Part shown: one piece after another, positions 41,623-47,873 of the stretch
Layout of the letters: each line of letters begins with the position of its first letter
How positions within the stretch are numbered: position 1 is the stretch's first letter
DNA from: Faecalicatena contorta
Lineage (GTDB): Bacteria > Bacillota > Clostridia > Lachnospirales > Lachnospiraceae
DNA length: 47,873 bases
Direction of reading: 5' to 3'
NCBI RefSeq assembly: GCF_021531895.1
Contig: NZ_JAFBIX010000024.1
Location: 1-47,873 of the forward strand
The notes under the pieces: generated by a model
What the model saw: the letters and a program-made list of their open reading frames with translations, nothing else
What the model was told of the DNA's origin: nothing
The model's database searches: none
Position numbers and translations under genes: made by a program

Positions 41623-42288
41623 ATGAAAGAATTGACAGTAGAGGAATTGTATACGTTGGATGAGACTATTGCAAAAGATATTTTTGAGGGAGTGACCTAT
41701 CCTTGGGAAGTTCTTCCAAAAATCAGTGCATTTATTCTAAAGTTGGGAGAGACATTGCCGGAGGAGGACTATGATAAAATAGGTGATGATGTGTGGATTG
41801 CTAAGTCTGCCAAAGTGTTTGAATCAGCTTACATACATGGACCTGCGATTATTGGCAAAAATGCTGAGGTAAGACATTGTGCATTTATTCGTGGGAATGC
41901 TATCGTAGGGGAAGGTGCTGTTGTTGGTAATTCCACGGAGTTAAAAAATGTGATTTTATTCAATAAAGTACAGGTCCCTCATTACAATTATGTTGGTGAT
42001 TCCATTTTGGGATATAAAGCTCATATGGGAGCAGGATCTATCACATCTAATGTTAAGTCAGATAAAAAACTGGTCGTGGTTAAAACACCAGAAGAGAATA
42101 TTGAGACAGGAATCAAGAAATTTGGTGCAATGCTTGGCGATGAGGTGGAGGTTGGATGTGGAACTGTTTTGAATCCTGGAAGTGTGGTAGGAAGCCATTC
42201 CAATATCTATCCGCTTTCAAGTGTCAGAGGCTATGTGCCGGCAAATAGTATCTATAAAAGACAAGGAGAGATAGTAGAAAAGAGATAG
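41623..42288 (+). CDS. Left-handed beta-helix (hexapeptide) acyltransferase-like protein
   Basis: A 221-residue protein resembling the C-terminal acetyltransferase half of GlmU without the nucleotidyltransferase half. After a helical start come hexapeptide turns (VWIAKSAKVFESAYIHGPAIIGKNAEVRHC and on). The GlmU-like stretch HYNYVGDSILGYKAHMGAGSITSN contains the His that acts as base. The likely cofactor is acyl-CoA and the acceptor is unknown. It lies 24 nt after topB and 17 nt before a dehydrogenase. Confidence 0.82.
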   Translation: MKELTVEELYTLDETIAKDIFEGVTYPWEVLPKISAFILKLGETLPEEDYDKIGDDVWIAKSAKVFESAYIHGPAIIGKNAEVRHCAFIRGNAIVGEGAVVGNSTELKNVILFNKVQVPHYNYVGDSILGYKAHMGAGSITSNVKSDKKLVVVKTPEENIETGIKKFGAMLGDEVEVGCGTVLNPGSVVGSHSNIYPLSSVRGYVPANSIYKRQGEIVEKR

Positions 42289-42305
42289 AGAAAGGAGAAT
42301 GTATT

Positions 42306-43181
42306 ATGAATAAAATAGGTTTTATTGGCGTTGGCATTATGGGAAAATCTATGGTGCGTAATCTCATGAAGGCGGGATTTGAACTTCATATTTATGCCAG
42401 AAATAAAGAAAAGGTAAAGGATGTAATCAGTGAAGGGGCAAATTTCCATGAGTCGATTCAGGATTGTGTAAAAGATTGTGAAGCAGTAATTACAATTGTA
42501 GGCTTTCCAAAGGATGTTGAGGAAGTATACTTTGAGGAAGGAAATATTCTGGATAGTGCAGAGTCAGGAGCATATCTGATTGATATGACGACAACAAGTC
42601 CGATGCTTGCTGAGAAGATATATAAAGAGGGGACAGAAAAGGGGTATCACGTACTTGATGCACCTGTTACTGGTGGAGATACCGGGGCAAAGGCAGGAAC
42701 TCTTTCTATATTGGTTGGCGGTCTGAAAGAGGATTTTGAAAAATGTATGCCATTATTCCAGGCAATGGGAACAAATATAAATTATCAAGGAAATGCAGGA
42801 TGTGGACAGCATGCCAAACTTGCTAATCAGATTATGATTGCAGGAACTTTGTCTGGTGTCTGTGAGGCTCTGACTTATGCAAAAGCAAAAGGATTAGATC
42901 CACAAGTATTCCTGGATTCGGTATCTACAGGAGCTGCAGGAAGTAAGCAGTTAGATATATTCGGGCCAAAGATTCTGGCAGGAGATTATGAACCAGGTTT
43001 TTTTCTGAAACATTTTGTAAAGGATATGAAACTTGCGCTTACAGAGGCTAATATGAGCGAACTGAGTTTGGAAGTGTTGAGTCTCGTGCTTGCAAACTAT
43101 GAAGAATTAGAGGCTGCCGGCTACGGCAATCTTGGAACGCAGGCTCTTATGAAATACTATGCAGAAGCGGGAGAAGAATGA
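42306..43181 (+). CDS. 3-hydroxyisobutyrate dehydrogenase-family oxidoreductase, second paralogue
   Basis: A 291-residue beta-hydroxyacid dehydrogenase: Rossmann motif GFIGVGIMGKSMVRNLM, DAPVTGGDTGAKAGTLS and the catalytic Lys in GQHAKLANQ. It resembles the dehydrogenase of the acid-sugar locus but is not a near copy. Typical activities are tartronate semialdehyde, 3-hydroxyisobutyrate or related reductions. Here it is followed by methylglyoxal synthase (66 nt), so a small-aldehyde or hydroxyacid substrate is conceivable, though nothing fixes it. Confidence 0.82.
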   Translation: MNKIGFIGVGIMGKSMVRNLMKAGFELHIYARNKEKVKDVISEGANFHESIQDCVKDCEAVITIVGFPKDVEEVYFEEGNILDSAESGAYLIDMTTTSPMLAEKIYKEGTEKGYHVLDAPVTGGDTGAKAGTLSILVGGLKEDFEKCMPLFQAMGTNINYQGNAGCGQHAKLANQIMIAGTLSGVCEALTYAKAKGLDPQVFLDSVSTGAAGSKQLDIFGPKILAGDYEPGFFLKHFVKDMKLALTEANMSELSLEVLSLVLANYEELEAAGYGNLGTQALMKYYAEAGEE

Positions 43182-43247
43182 TAATTTCTTGTATATGGTG
43201 AAAAAATGTAGTACGATAGGAAGGACTCATAGAAAGGAGAGTAGTAT

Positions 43248-43724
43248 ATGTTAGATGATAACTATGTAACATTTGAGACTGGAAAAGCAAAACATATTGC
43301 ATTGGTCGCACATGATGGTAAGAAAAAAGAACTGGTAGAGTGGTGTGATAAGAATAAGGAGATCTTAAAAGGACATTTCTTATGTGGAACAGGAACGACT
43401 GCAAGATTAATATCTGAGAAGACAGGACTTCCAGTAAAAGGATATAATAGTGGTCCCCTTGGAGGTGATCAGCAGATTGGTGCAAAGATTGTAGAAGGGC
43501 AGATTGATTTTATGATCTTTTTGTGGGATCCACTGGAAGCTCAGCCACATGACCCAGATGTAAAAGCATTACTGCGTATTGCGGTTGTATATGATATTCC
43601 GGTTGCGAATAATCTGGCAACGGCAGATTTTATGTTGAGTTCTAAATATATGAATGGTGTATACAGCAGAAAAGTAGAGAATTTTAATAAGACTGTTCAG
43701 GAACGTGTGGAGAAATTGAAATAA
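43248..43724 (+). CDS. mgsA: Methylglyoxal synthase
   Basis: A 158-residue enzyme converting dihydroxyacetone phosphate to methylglyoxal and phosphate. Family landmarks are IALVAHDGKK, LCGTGTTARLI, the catalytic Asp in SGPLGGDQQIGA, and LWDPLEAQPHDPDVKALLRIAV with the conserved Asp/His, then NNLATADF. It acts as an overflow valve under phosphate limitation or sugar-phosphate stress. Dihydroxyacetone phosphate is also the predicted end product of the PdxA2 branch in this window. GAAAGGAG precedes the start. Confidence 0.95.
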   Translation: MLDDNYVTFETGKAKHIALVAHDGKKKELVEWCDKNKEILKGHFLCGTGTTARLISEKTGLPVKGYNSGPLGGDQQIGAKIVEGQIDFMIFLWDPLEAQPHDPDVKALLRIAVVYDIPVANNLATADFMLSSKYMNGVYSRKVENFNKTVQERVEKLK

Positions 43725-43740
43725 ACAGAGCATTCTTTCA

Positions 43741-43769
43741 TTGACATATAATAGACTATATGATAAACT
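43741..43769 (+). promoter_or_regulatory. Promoter of the symporter gene
   Basis: TTGACA (43741-43746), 17-bp spacer, TAAACT (43764-43769), directly after mgsA. Confidence 0.7.
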
Positions 43770-43782
43770 ACTTTCAGGTTAA

Positions 43783-43800
43783 ACTTTAATACGTTAAAGT
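43783..43800 (+). promoter_or_regulatory. Inverted repeat, candidate operator for the symporter
   Basis: ACTTTAA and TTAAAGT arms (7 bp) around TACG, placed just downstream of the predicted transcription start. Related TTAAAC/GTTTAA bases lie on both sides. The binding regulator is unknown. Confidence 0.5.
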
Positions 43801-43848
43801 GTTGCGGTTTAAAGCAACAAAAAGGGAATGAAAGTTGAGGAGAAGCAT

Positions 43849-45378
43849 ATGGTTATTAAAGTGTTATTGCTTATTGTTTTCTTTGCCGTTATGGTTTCGG
43901 TAGGAATTTATTCAAGAAAGCATGCAACGAGTGTGGATGGTTATGTATTAGGAGGACGTTCTGTAGGGCCGTGGCTTACGGCATTTGCATATGGAACTTC
44001 TTATTTTTCAGCGGTTGTATTCGTTGGATATGCCGGACAGTTTGGATGGAAATATGGTCTTGCTTCCACTTGGATCGGTTTGGGAAATGCAATCATTGGA
44101 AGTCTTTTGGCATGGGTTGTCTTAGGAAGACGTACCAAAGTTATGACGCAACATTTGAATTCCAAGACAATGCCGGATTTCTTTGGAGTGAGATTTGACA
44201 GTAAGGCGCTTAAGATCACAGCATCAGCAATCGTATTTATCTTTCTGGTTCCATATACTGCATCTGTATATAATGGATTATCTAGATTATTCGGGATGGC
44301 GTTTAATATTCCTTATACATATTGTGTGCTTGTAATGGCTGTATTTACTGGAATTTATGTTATTCTTGGTGGTTATATGGCAACAGCTATCAATGATTTT
44401 ATCCAGGGAATTATTATGCTTGGCGGTATCATTGCTGTTATTGCAGCTGTTTTAAGCGGAAAGGGCGGATTTATTGCAGCAATCCGTCAGATGGCAGAGA
44501 TCCCAAGTGATGTGCCGGTTACGATGGGACAGCCAGGTGCATTTACTTCTTTCTTTGGACCAGATCCGCTGAATCTTCTGGGAGTTGTTATTCTGACATC
44601 GCTTGGTACATGGGGACTTCCACAGATGGTCGGCAAATTCTACGCAATCAAAGATGAGAAATCTATCAACACAGGTACAGTTATTTCCACTTTATTTGCT
44701 GTTGTCATCTCTGGTGGATGTTATTTCCTCGGCGGATTTGGAAGATTATTCGATAATCCAACCATTTATGCAGAAGACGGAAGTATGATCTACGATGGAA
44801 TTATTCCATATATGCTGTCAACGCTACCGGATATTTTGATTGGTATTGTTGTAGTATTGGTGTTATCTGCATCCATGTCGACTCTGGCATCATTGGTGCT
44901 GACGTCTAGTTCTACATTGACGCTTGATTTTCTGAAAGGTAATGTGATGAAAGATATGGACGAAAAGAAACAAGTACGTACAATGCAGGTATTGGTTGTA
45001 TTCTTTATTGTATTATCTGTAGTAATCGCATTGGATCCACCGACCTTTATTGCTCAGCTTATGGGTATCTCCTGGGGAGCACTTGCCGGAGCATTTCTGG
45101 CACCATTTATGTATGGATTATATTGGAAAGGCGTTACAAAAGCTGCGGTATGGGCAAGCTTTGCATCAGGTGTTGGAATCACAGTTTCCAATATGTTCTT
45201 GCATTATATTGCATCCCCAATCAATGCAGGTGCAATTGCAATGATTGTTGGTTTGGTTATTGTACCGATTGTTAGTCTGATCACACCAAAGATGAACAAA
45301 AAGCAAGTGGATGACATATTTGAATGTTATGAAGAGAAAGTAACCATTACAAAAAAGCGTTCTTTGGAGGTAAATTAG
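43849..45378 (+). CDS. Sodium:solute symporter family transporter (SSS)
   Basis: A 509-residue membrane protein with about thirteen hydrophobic segments. It shows the SSS/LeuT-fold family pattern: GRSVGPWLTAFAYGTSYFSAVVFVGYAGQFGWKYGL at the start, GIYVILGGYMATAINDFIQGIIM in the middle, and SASMSTLASLVLTSSSTLTLDFLK, which carries the family's sodium-site serines. PutP-like transporters look similar, but the substrate is not readable. I use the ATG at 43849 with GAGGAG 6 nt upstream; an ATG 21 nt earlier adds a hydrophilic tail. Confidence 0.9.
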   Translation: MVIKVLLLIVFFAVMVSVGIYSRKHATSVDGYVLGGRSVGPWLTAFAYGTSYFSAVVFVGYAGQFGWKYGLASTWIGLGNAIIGSLLAWVVLGRRTKVMTQHLNSKTMPDFFGVRFDSKALKITASAIVFIFLVPYTASVYNGLSRLFGMAFNIPYTYCVLVMAVFTGIYVILGGYMATAINDFIQGIIMLGGIIAVIAAVLSGKGGFIAAIRQMAEIPSDVPVTMGQPGAFTSFFGPDPLNLLGVVILTSLGTWGLPQMVGKFYAIKDEKSINTGTVISTLFAVVISGGCYFLGGFGRLFDNPTIYAEDGSMIYDGIIPYMLSTLPDILIGIVVVLVLSASMSTLASLVLTSSSTLTLDFLKGNVMKDMDEKKQVRTMQVLVVFFIVLSVVIALDPPTFIAQLMGISWGALAGAFLAPFMYGLYWKGVTKAAVWASFASGVGITVSNMFLHYIASPINAGAIAMIVGLVIVPIVSLITPKMNKKQVDDIFECYEEKVTITKKRSLEVN

Positions 45379-45441
45379 AAGTGATTCTCGTCTGATTCCA
45401 GATGAAGAAAAATGAAATGACATAATATTAAAATACATCAA

Positions 45442-45474
45442 GGAAAGTGATTAAAATCATCACTTTCCTTTTTT
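45442..45474 (+). terminator. Intrinsic terminator after the symporter gene
   Basis: Perfect 10-bp stem GGAAAGTGAT/ATCACTTTCC with a 7-nt loop and six T residues. The leuA promoter begins two bases later. Confidence 0.9.
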
Positions 45475-45475
45475 G

Positions 45476-45504
45476 TTGACATATGTTAGGATAGGTTATG
45501 ATTA
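45476..45504 (+). promoter_or_regulatory. Promoter of the leuA fusion gene
   Basis: TTGACA (45476-45481), then TATGAT (45497-45502) at 15 bp or TGATTA (45499-45504) at 17 bp. The remaining 60-nt leader shows neither a T-box nor a leader peptide. Confidence 0.55.
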
Positions 45505-45564
45505 AAATAAAACAATTAAATTGATGAATTTTATTCGAATTGTCATAGAAGGAGAGGTATTTGT

Positions 45565-47553
45565 ATGAAAAATTGTAAGAAATATGAAAGAACATATTTT
45601 ATGCCACCGGAGGTTACTTATGATTGGGTGAAAAAAGAATATATTGAGAAACCGCCGATTTGGTGTAGTGTGGATCTGAGAGATGGAAATCAGGCATTAA
45701 TTGAACCAATGAGTTTGGATGAGAAGCTGGAATTTTTCCAGATGCTGGTGGAAATAGGATTTAAAGAAATTGAAGTTGGTTTTCCGGCAGCATCTGAGAC
45801 GGAATACCAATTCATGAGAACCTTGATTGAAAAGAATATGATTCCGGATGATGTTACAGTACAGGTACTGACTCAGGCAAGAGAACATATTATTAAGAAG
45901 ACATTTGAGGCAGTGAAAGGCGCACCACATGCAGTGATCCATTTATATAATTCTACATCTGTTGCACAGAGAGAGCAGGTATTTAGAAAGAGTAAAGAGG
46001 AGATCAAGAAGATTGCGATTGATGGAGCAGAATTGCTTCTGAAGTTGGCGTCTGAGACGGATGGAAATTTTACATTTCAGTATAGTCCGGAAAGTTTCCC
46101 AGGAACAGAAGTGGATTATGCGGTTGAGGTGTGTAATGCAGTCCTGGATGTATGGAAACCAACAGCAGATAATAAAGCAATTATTAATATCCCAACAACC
46201 GTAGAAAATGCAATGCCACATGTATTTGCCTGCCAGCTGGAATATGTTAATAAGCACCTGAAATATAGAGATAACGTTATCTTATGTTTACACCCTCACA
46301 ATGACAGGGGATGTGGTGTGGCAACGGCAGAACTTGGAGTTCTGGCAGGAGCTGACCGTATTGAAGGTACTTTATTTGGAAATGGAGAGCGTACCGGTAA
46401 TGTAGATATTGTTACAATGGGAATGAATATGTATTCTCATGGTGTGGATCCGGGACTTGATTTTTCAAATATGCAGAAGATTAGAGAGACTTATGAGCGT
46501 TTGACAAGAATGCATGTATATGAGCGTCAGCCATATGCTGGAGATTTGGTATTTACAGCATTTTCAGGATCTCATCAAGATGCAATTGCTAAAGGTATGA
46601 CTTGGAGAGAAGAGAAACAGTGTGATACATGGACAGTTCCATATCTGCCGATTGATCCGCAGGATGTTGGAAGAAAGTATGATTCTGATGTTATTCGTAT
46701 CAATAGTCAGTCTGGCAAGGGCGGTGTCAATTATATCCTGAAGCAAAGTCATGGTATTAATCTGCCACAGAAGATGAGAGAAGAAGTTGGATATCTCGTA
46801 AAAGATGTATCTGACAAGGCACACAAAGAACTTACACCAGAGTGGGTATATCAGATATTTGCAGACAATTATATTAATACGAAGAGTATCTTCCATGTGG
46901 ATGAGTGCCATTTCAAGCAAGTTGACGGAATCACTGCAGAAGTAACGATTAATCATGCCGGTGAGAGTAGAGTGATTACTGCCAATGGTAATGGACGTCT
47001 GGATGCTGTCAGCAACGCGATTAAGCAGTATTTTAACATTAGTTATGAACTTACATTTTATGAGGAGCATTCACTCACTAAAGGATCTTCTTCTAAGGCA
47101 GTAGCATATGTTGGAATCATCTGTAAAGGCAAGACTTTCTGGGGCGTTGGCATTGATGCAGATATTATCCGTGCTTCCATTGAGGCATTAATTGTAGCTG
47201 TTAATAAGATAGAAGAACTGGGATCTGCTGATCCATGTAAAGATGCCAGAATGATTGAAATCATGAATTATATTCAGGCCAATTATATTGACATTACTTT
47301 GGATGATCTGGCAGAAAAATTCTATCTGTCCAAACCATATATTTCTAAATATATCAAAGAGAAGTCAGGAATGACATTTGGTGAGCTGGTTAAGAAGATT
47401 CGAATGAAAAAGGCAAAAGCACTTTTGAAGAGCAGCAATATGACGGTAGAGAATATTGCCTTGTCGGTTGGTTACCAGAATGTTGAGCATTTTAATCGAA
47501 TGTTTAAGAAAGCTTATAACATGACACCAATGCAGTTCAGAAATCAGAAGTAG
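45565..47553 (+). CDS. leuA: 2-isopropylmalate synthase fused to an AraC-type DNA-binding domain
   Basis: A 662-residue fusion. Residues 1 to about 400 are the TIM-barrel synthase that condenses acetyl-CoA with 2-oxoisovalerate: [54 protein letters not shown] with metal-binding His residues. About 430-555 is the LeuA regulatory (leucine-binding) domain, with [12 protein letters not shown] and a [16 protein letters not shown] segment. The last roughly 100 residues are an AraC/XylS DNA-binding domain with two helix-turn-helix units: [22 protein letters not shown] and [22 protein letters not shown], ending MTPMQFR. The frame is continuous with no start signal before the AraC part. Palindrome copy D begins 1 nt after its stop. 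Confidence 0.92.
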   Translation: MKNCKKYERTYFMPPEVTYDWVKKEYIEKPPIWCSVDLRDGNQALIEPMSLDEKLEFFQMLVEIGFKEIEVGFPAASETEYQFMRTLIEKNMIPDDVTVQVLTQAREHIIKKTFEAVKGAPHAVIHLYNSTSVAQREQVFRKSKEEIKKIAIDGAELLLKLASETDGNFTFQYSPESFPGTEVDYAVEVCNAVLDVWKPTADNKAIINIPTTVENAMPHVFACQLEYVNKHLKYRDNVILCLHPHNDRGCGVATAELGVLAGADRIEGTLFGNGERTGNVDIVTMGMNMYSHGVDPGLDFSNMQKIRETYERLTRMHVYERQPYAGDLVFTAFSGSHQDAIAKGMTWREEKQCDTWTVPYLPIDPQDVGRKYDSDVIRINSQSGKGGVNYILKQSHGINLPQKMREEVGYLVKDVSDKAHKELTPEWVYQIFADNYINTKSIFHVDECHFKQVDGITAEVTINHAGESRVITANGNGRLDAVSNAIKQYFNISYELTFYEEHSLTKGSSSKAVAYVGIICKGKTFWGVGIDADIIRASIEALIVAVNKIEELGSADPCKDARMIEIMNYIQANYIDITLDDLAEKFYLSKPYISKYIKEKSGMTFGELVKKIRMKKAKALLKSSNMTVENIALSVGYQNVEHFNRMFKKAYNMTPMQFRNQK

Positions 47554-47554
47554 A

Positions 47555-47873
47555 TGGGAATTTAGATTAGTTAGTTGGTAATTGGGAGGTGTACGGCGCA
47601 AGGGAGTTGAATAGGCTGGTCTGTATCCGGTATCCTTCGCCAAGAATCCATAACAGAAAAAAGAGTTGCAATTTCGTGACCGGACTGATTCACCGAGAAA
47701 TTTGGATAATTTCTCGATTCAGCAGTCCTTTCGAATTTGGCTGGAAGCCAAATTCTCACACGGAATTGCAACTCTTTTTTCTGTAACGGATTCTAACGCT
47801 TGACTAGACGGATACAGACCAGCCTATCCAACTCCCTTGCGCCTGACATTCCCAATTACTGAACGAACTCATC
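47555..47873 (+). repeat. Branched palindromic element, copy D
   Basis: Reverse complement of copy A apart from one base: the A base at 206 that makes a G-T pair in P2 is replaced here by one that makes a G-C pair. It starts TGGGAATTTAG 1 nt after the leuA stop and runs to GATGAG's complement at the window end. Stop codons occur in all three frames within its first 27 nt. The element probably continues beyond the window. Confidence 0.9.

Noticed and set aside
45379-45564. Leucine T-box or leader peptide upstream of leuA
   Set aside because: No T-box bulge or leucine codon run is visible in the roughly 60-nt leader. The only hairpin is the terminator of the preceding gene.
1-47873. Window as a composite transposon or prophage bounded by inverted repeats A and D
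   Set aside because: The interior is core chromosomal content (ffh, rpsP, trmD, argH, asd) and no transposase or integrase is present. The ends coincide exactly with the edges of a multi-copy repeat, so an assembly break at repeats explains the inverted ends better.

Overview
The window reads as chromosomal DNA of an AT-rich, low-GC Gram-positive anaerobe, most probably a Lachnospiraceae (Clostridia). Grounds: a Firmicutes-type ylxM-ffh-rpsP-khpA-rimM-trmD-rplS-lepB-rbgA-lepB-rnhB-yraN block, strong AGGAGG-like ribosome binding sites, SigA-type promoters (TTGACA-N17-TATAAT-like), QueH, a spore-type Cys/Gly-rich protein, and no phage, plasmid or CRISPR genes. The genus is not resolvable by eye. 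Almost every base is gene or short regulatory DNA; no broken gene was found.

Layout. 1-319: a branched palindromic repeat (copy A). 321-4382: ABC-F ATPase (minus), then patatin lipase, YjbQ and an HD-GNAT fusion. 4390-12473: a four-carbon acid sugar (threonate/erythronate-type) catabolic locus with a divergent GntR regulator, a 3-hydroxyisobutyrate-dehydrogenase-like oxidoreductase, two DUF1537 kinases, PdxA2, a GntP permease and a DeoR regulator. Two operators can be proposed: a 14-bp palindrome in the first promoter and three AAATGAACA repeats around the second. 12525-16971: a TruA-like protein with Glu at the catalytic Asp position, a thioesterase, two unknown Met-rich or charged proteins, a small ORF, a Cys-rich spore-type protein, a DnaJ-domain protein and an intracellular subtilase. 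17010-26085: the SRP/ribosome/tRNA-modification/secretion block through mscS. 26082-30865: a leader with two terminator-like hairpins, then ATP-grasp, alpha-E, transglutaminase and two AstE/AspA-type proteins, one of which has lost its metal ligands. 30893-36766: tRNA-Thr(CGU), a small (p)ppGpp synthetase, a two-gene ABC transporter with no binding protein, queH, argH and asd. 36764-37354: a second full branched palindrome (copy B) head to head with a stripped-down one (copy C). 37432-47553: ppk1, topB, a left-handed beta-helix protein, another dehydrogenase, mgsA, a sodium/solute symporter, and a LeuA fused to an AraC-type DNA-binding domain. 47555-47873: copy D, inverted relative to A.

The strongest candidate for something undescribed is the palindrome family. 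Each full copy is about 315 bp and folds into one long stem, a conserved asymmetric internal loop, a second stem, and a junction with two hairpins. Between A/D and B the stem sequences differ widely yet remain self-complementary, while unpaired positions are conserved. All three full copies lie in the same orientation, 0-1 nt after (or overlapping) the stop codon of an unrelated gene. That is the pattern of a structured RNA or folded-DNA element with a target preference.

Other notable items are the LeuA-AraC fusion, the ATP-grasp/alpha-E/transglutaminase/AstE operon with its pseudoenzyme and leader, and the apparently incomplete threonate route. In that route, the PdxA2 branch should yield dihydroxyacetone phosphate, which is also the substrate of the methylglyoxal synthase encoded further on. 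All statements come from reading the sequence; no database search or folding program was run.
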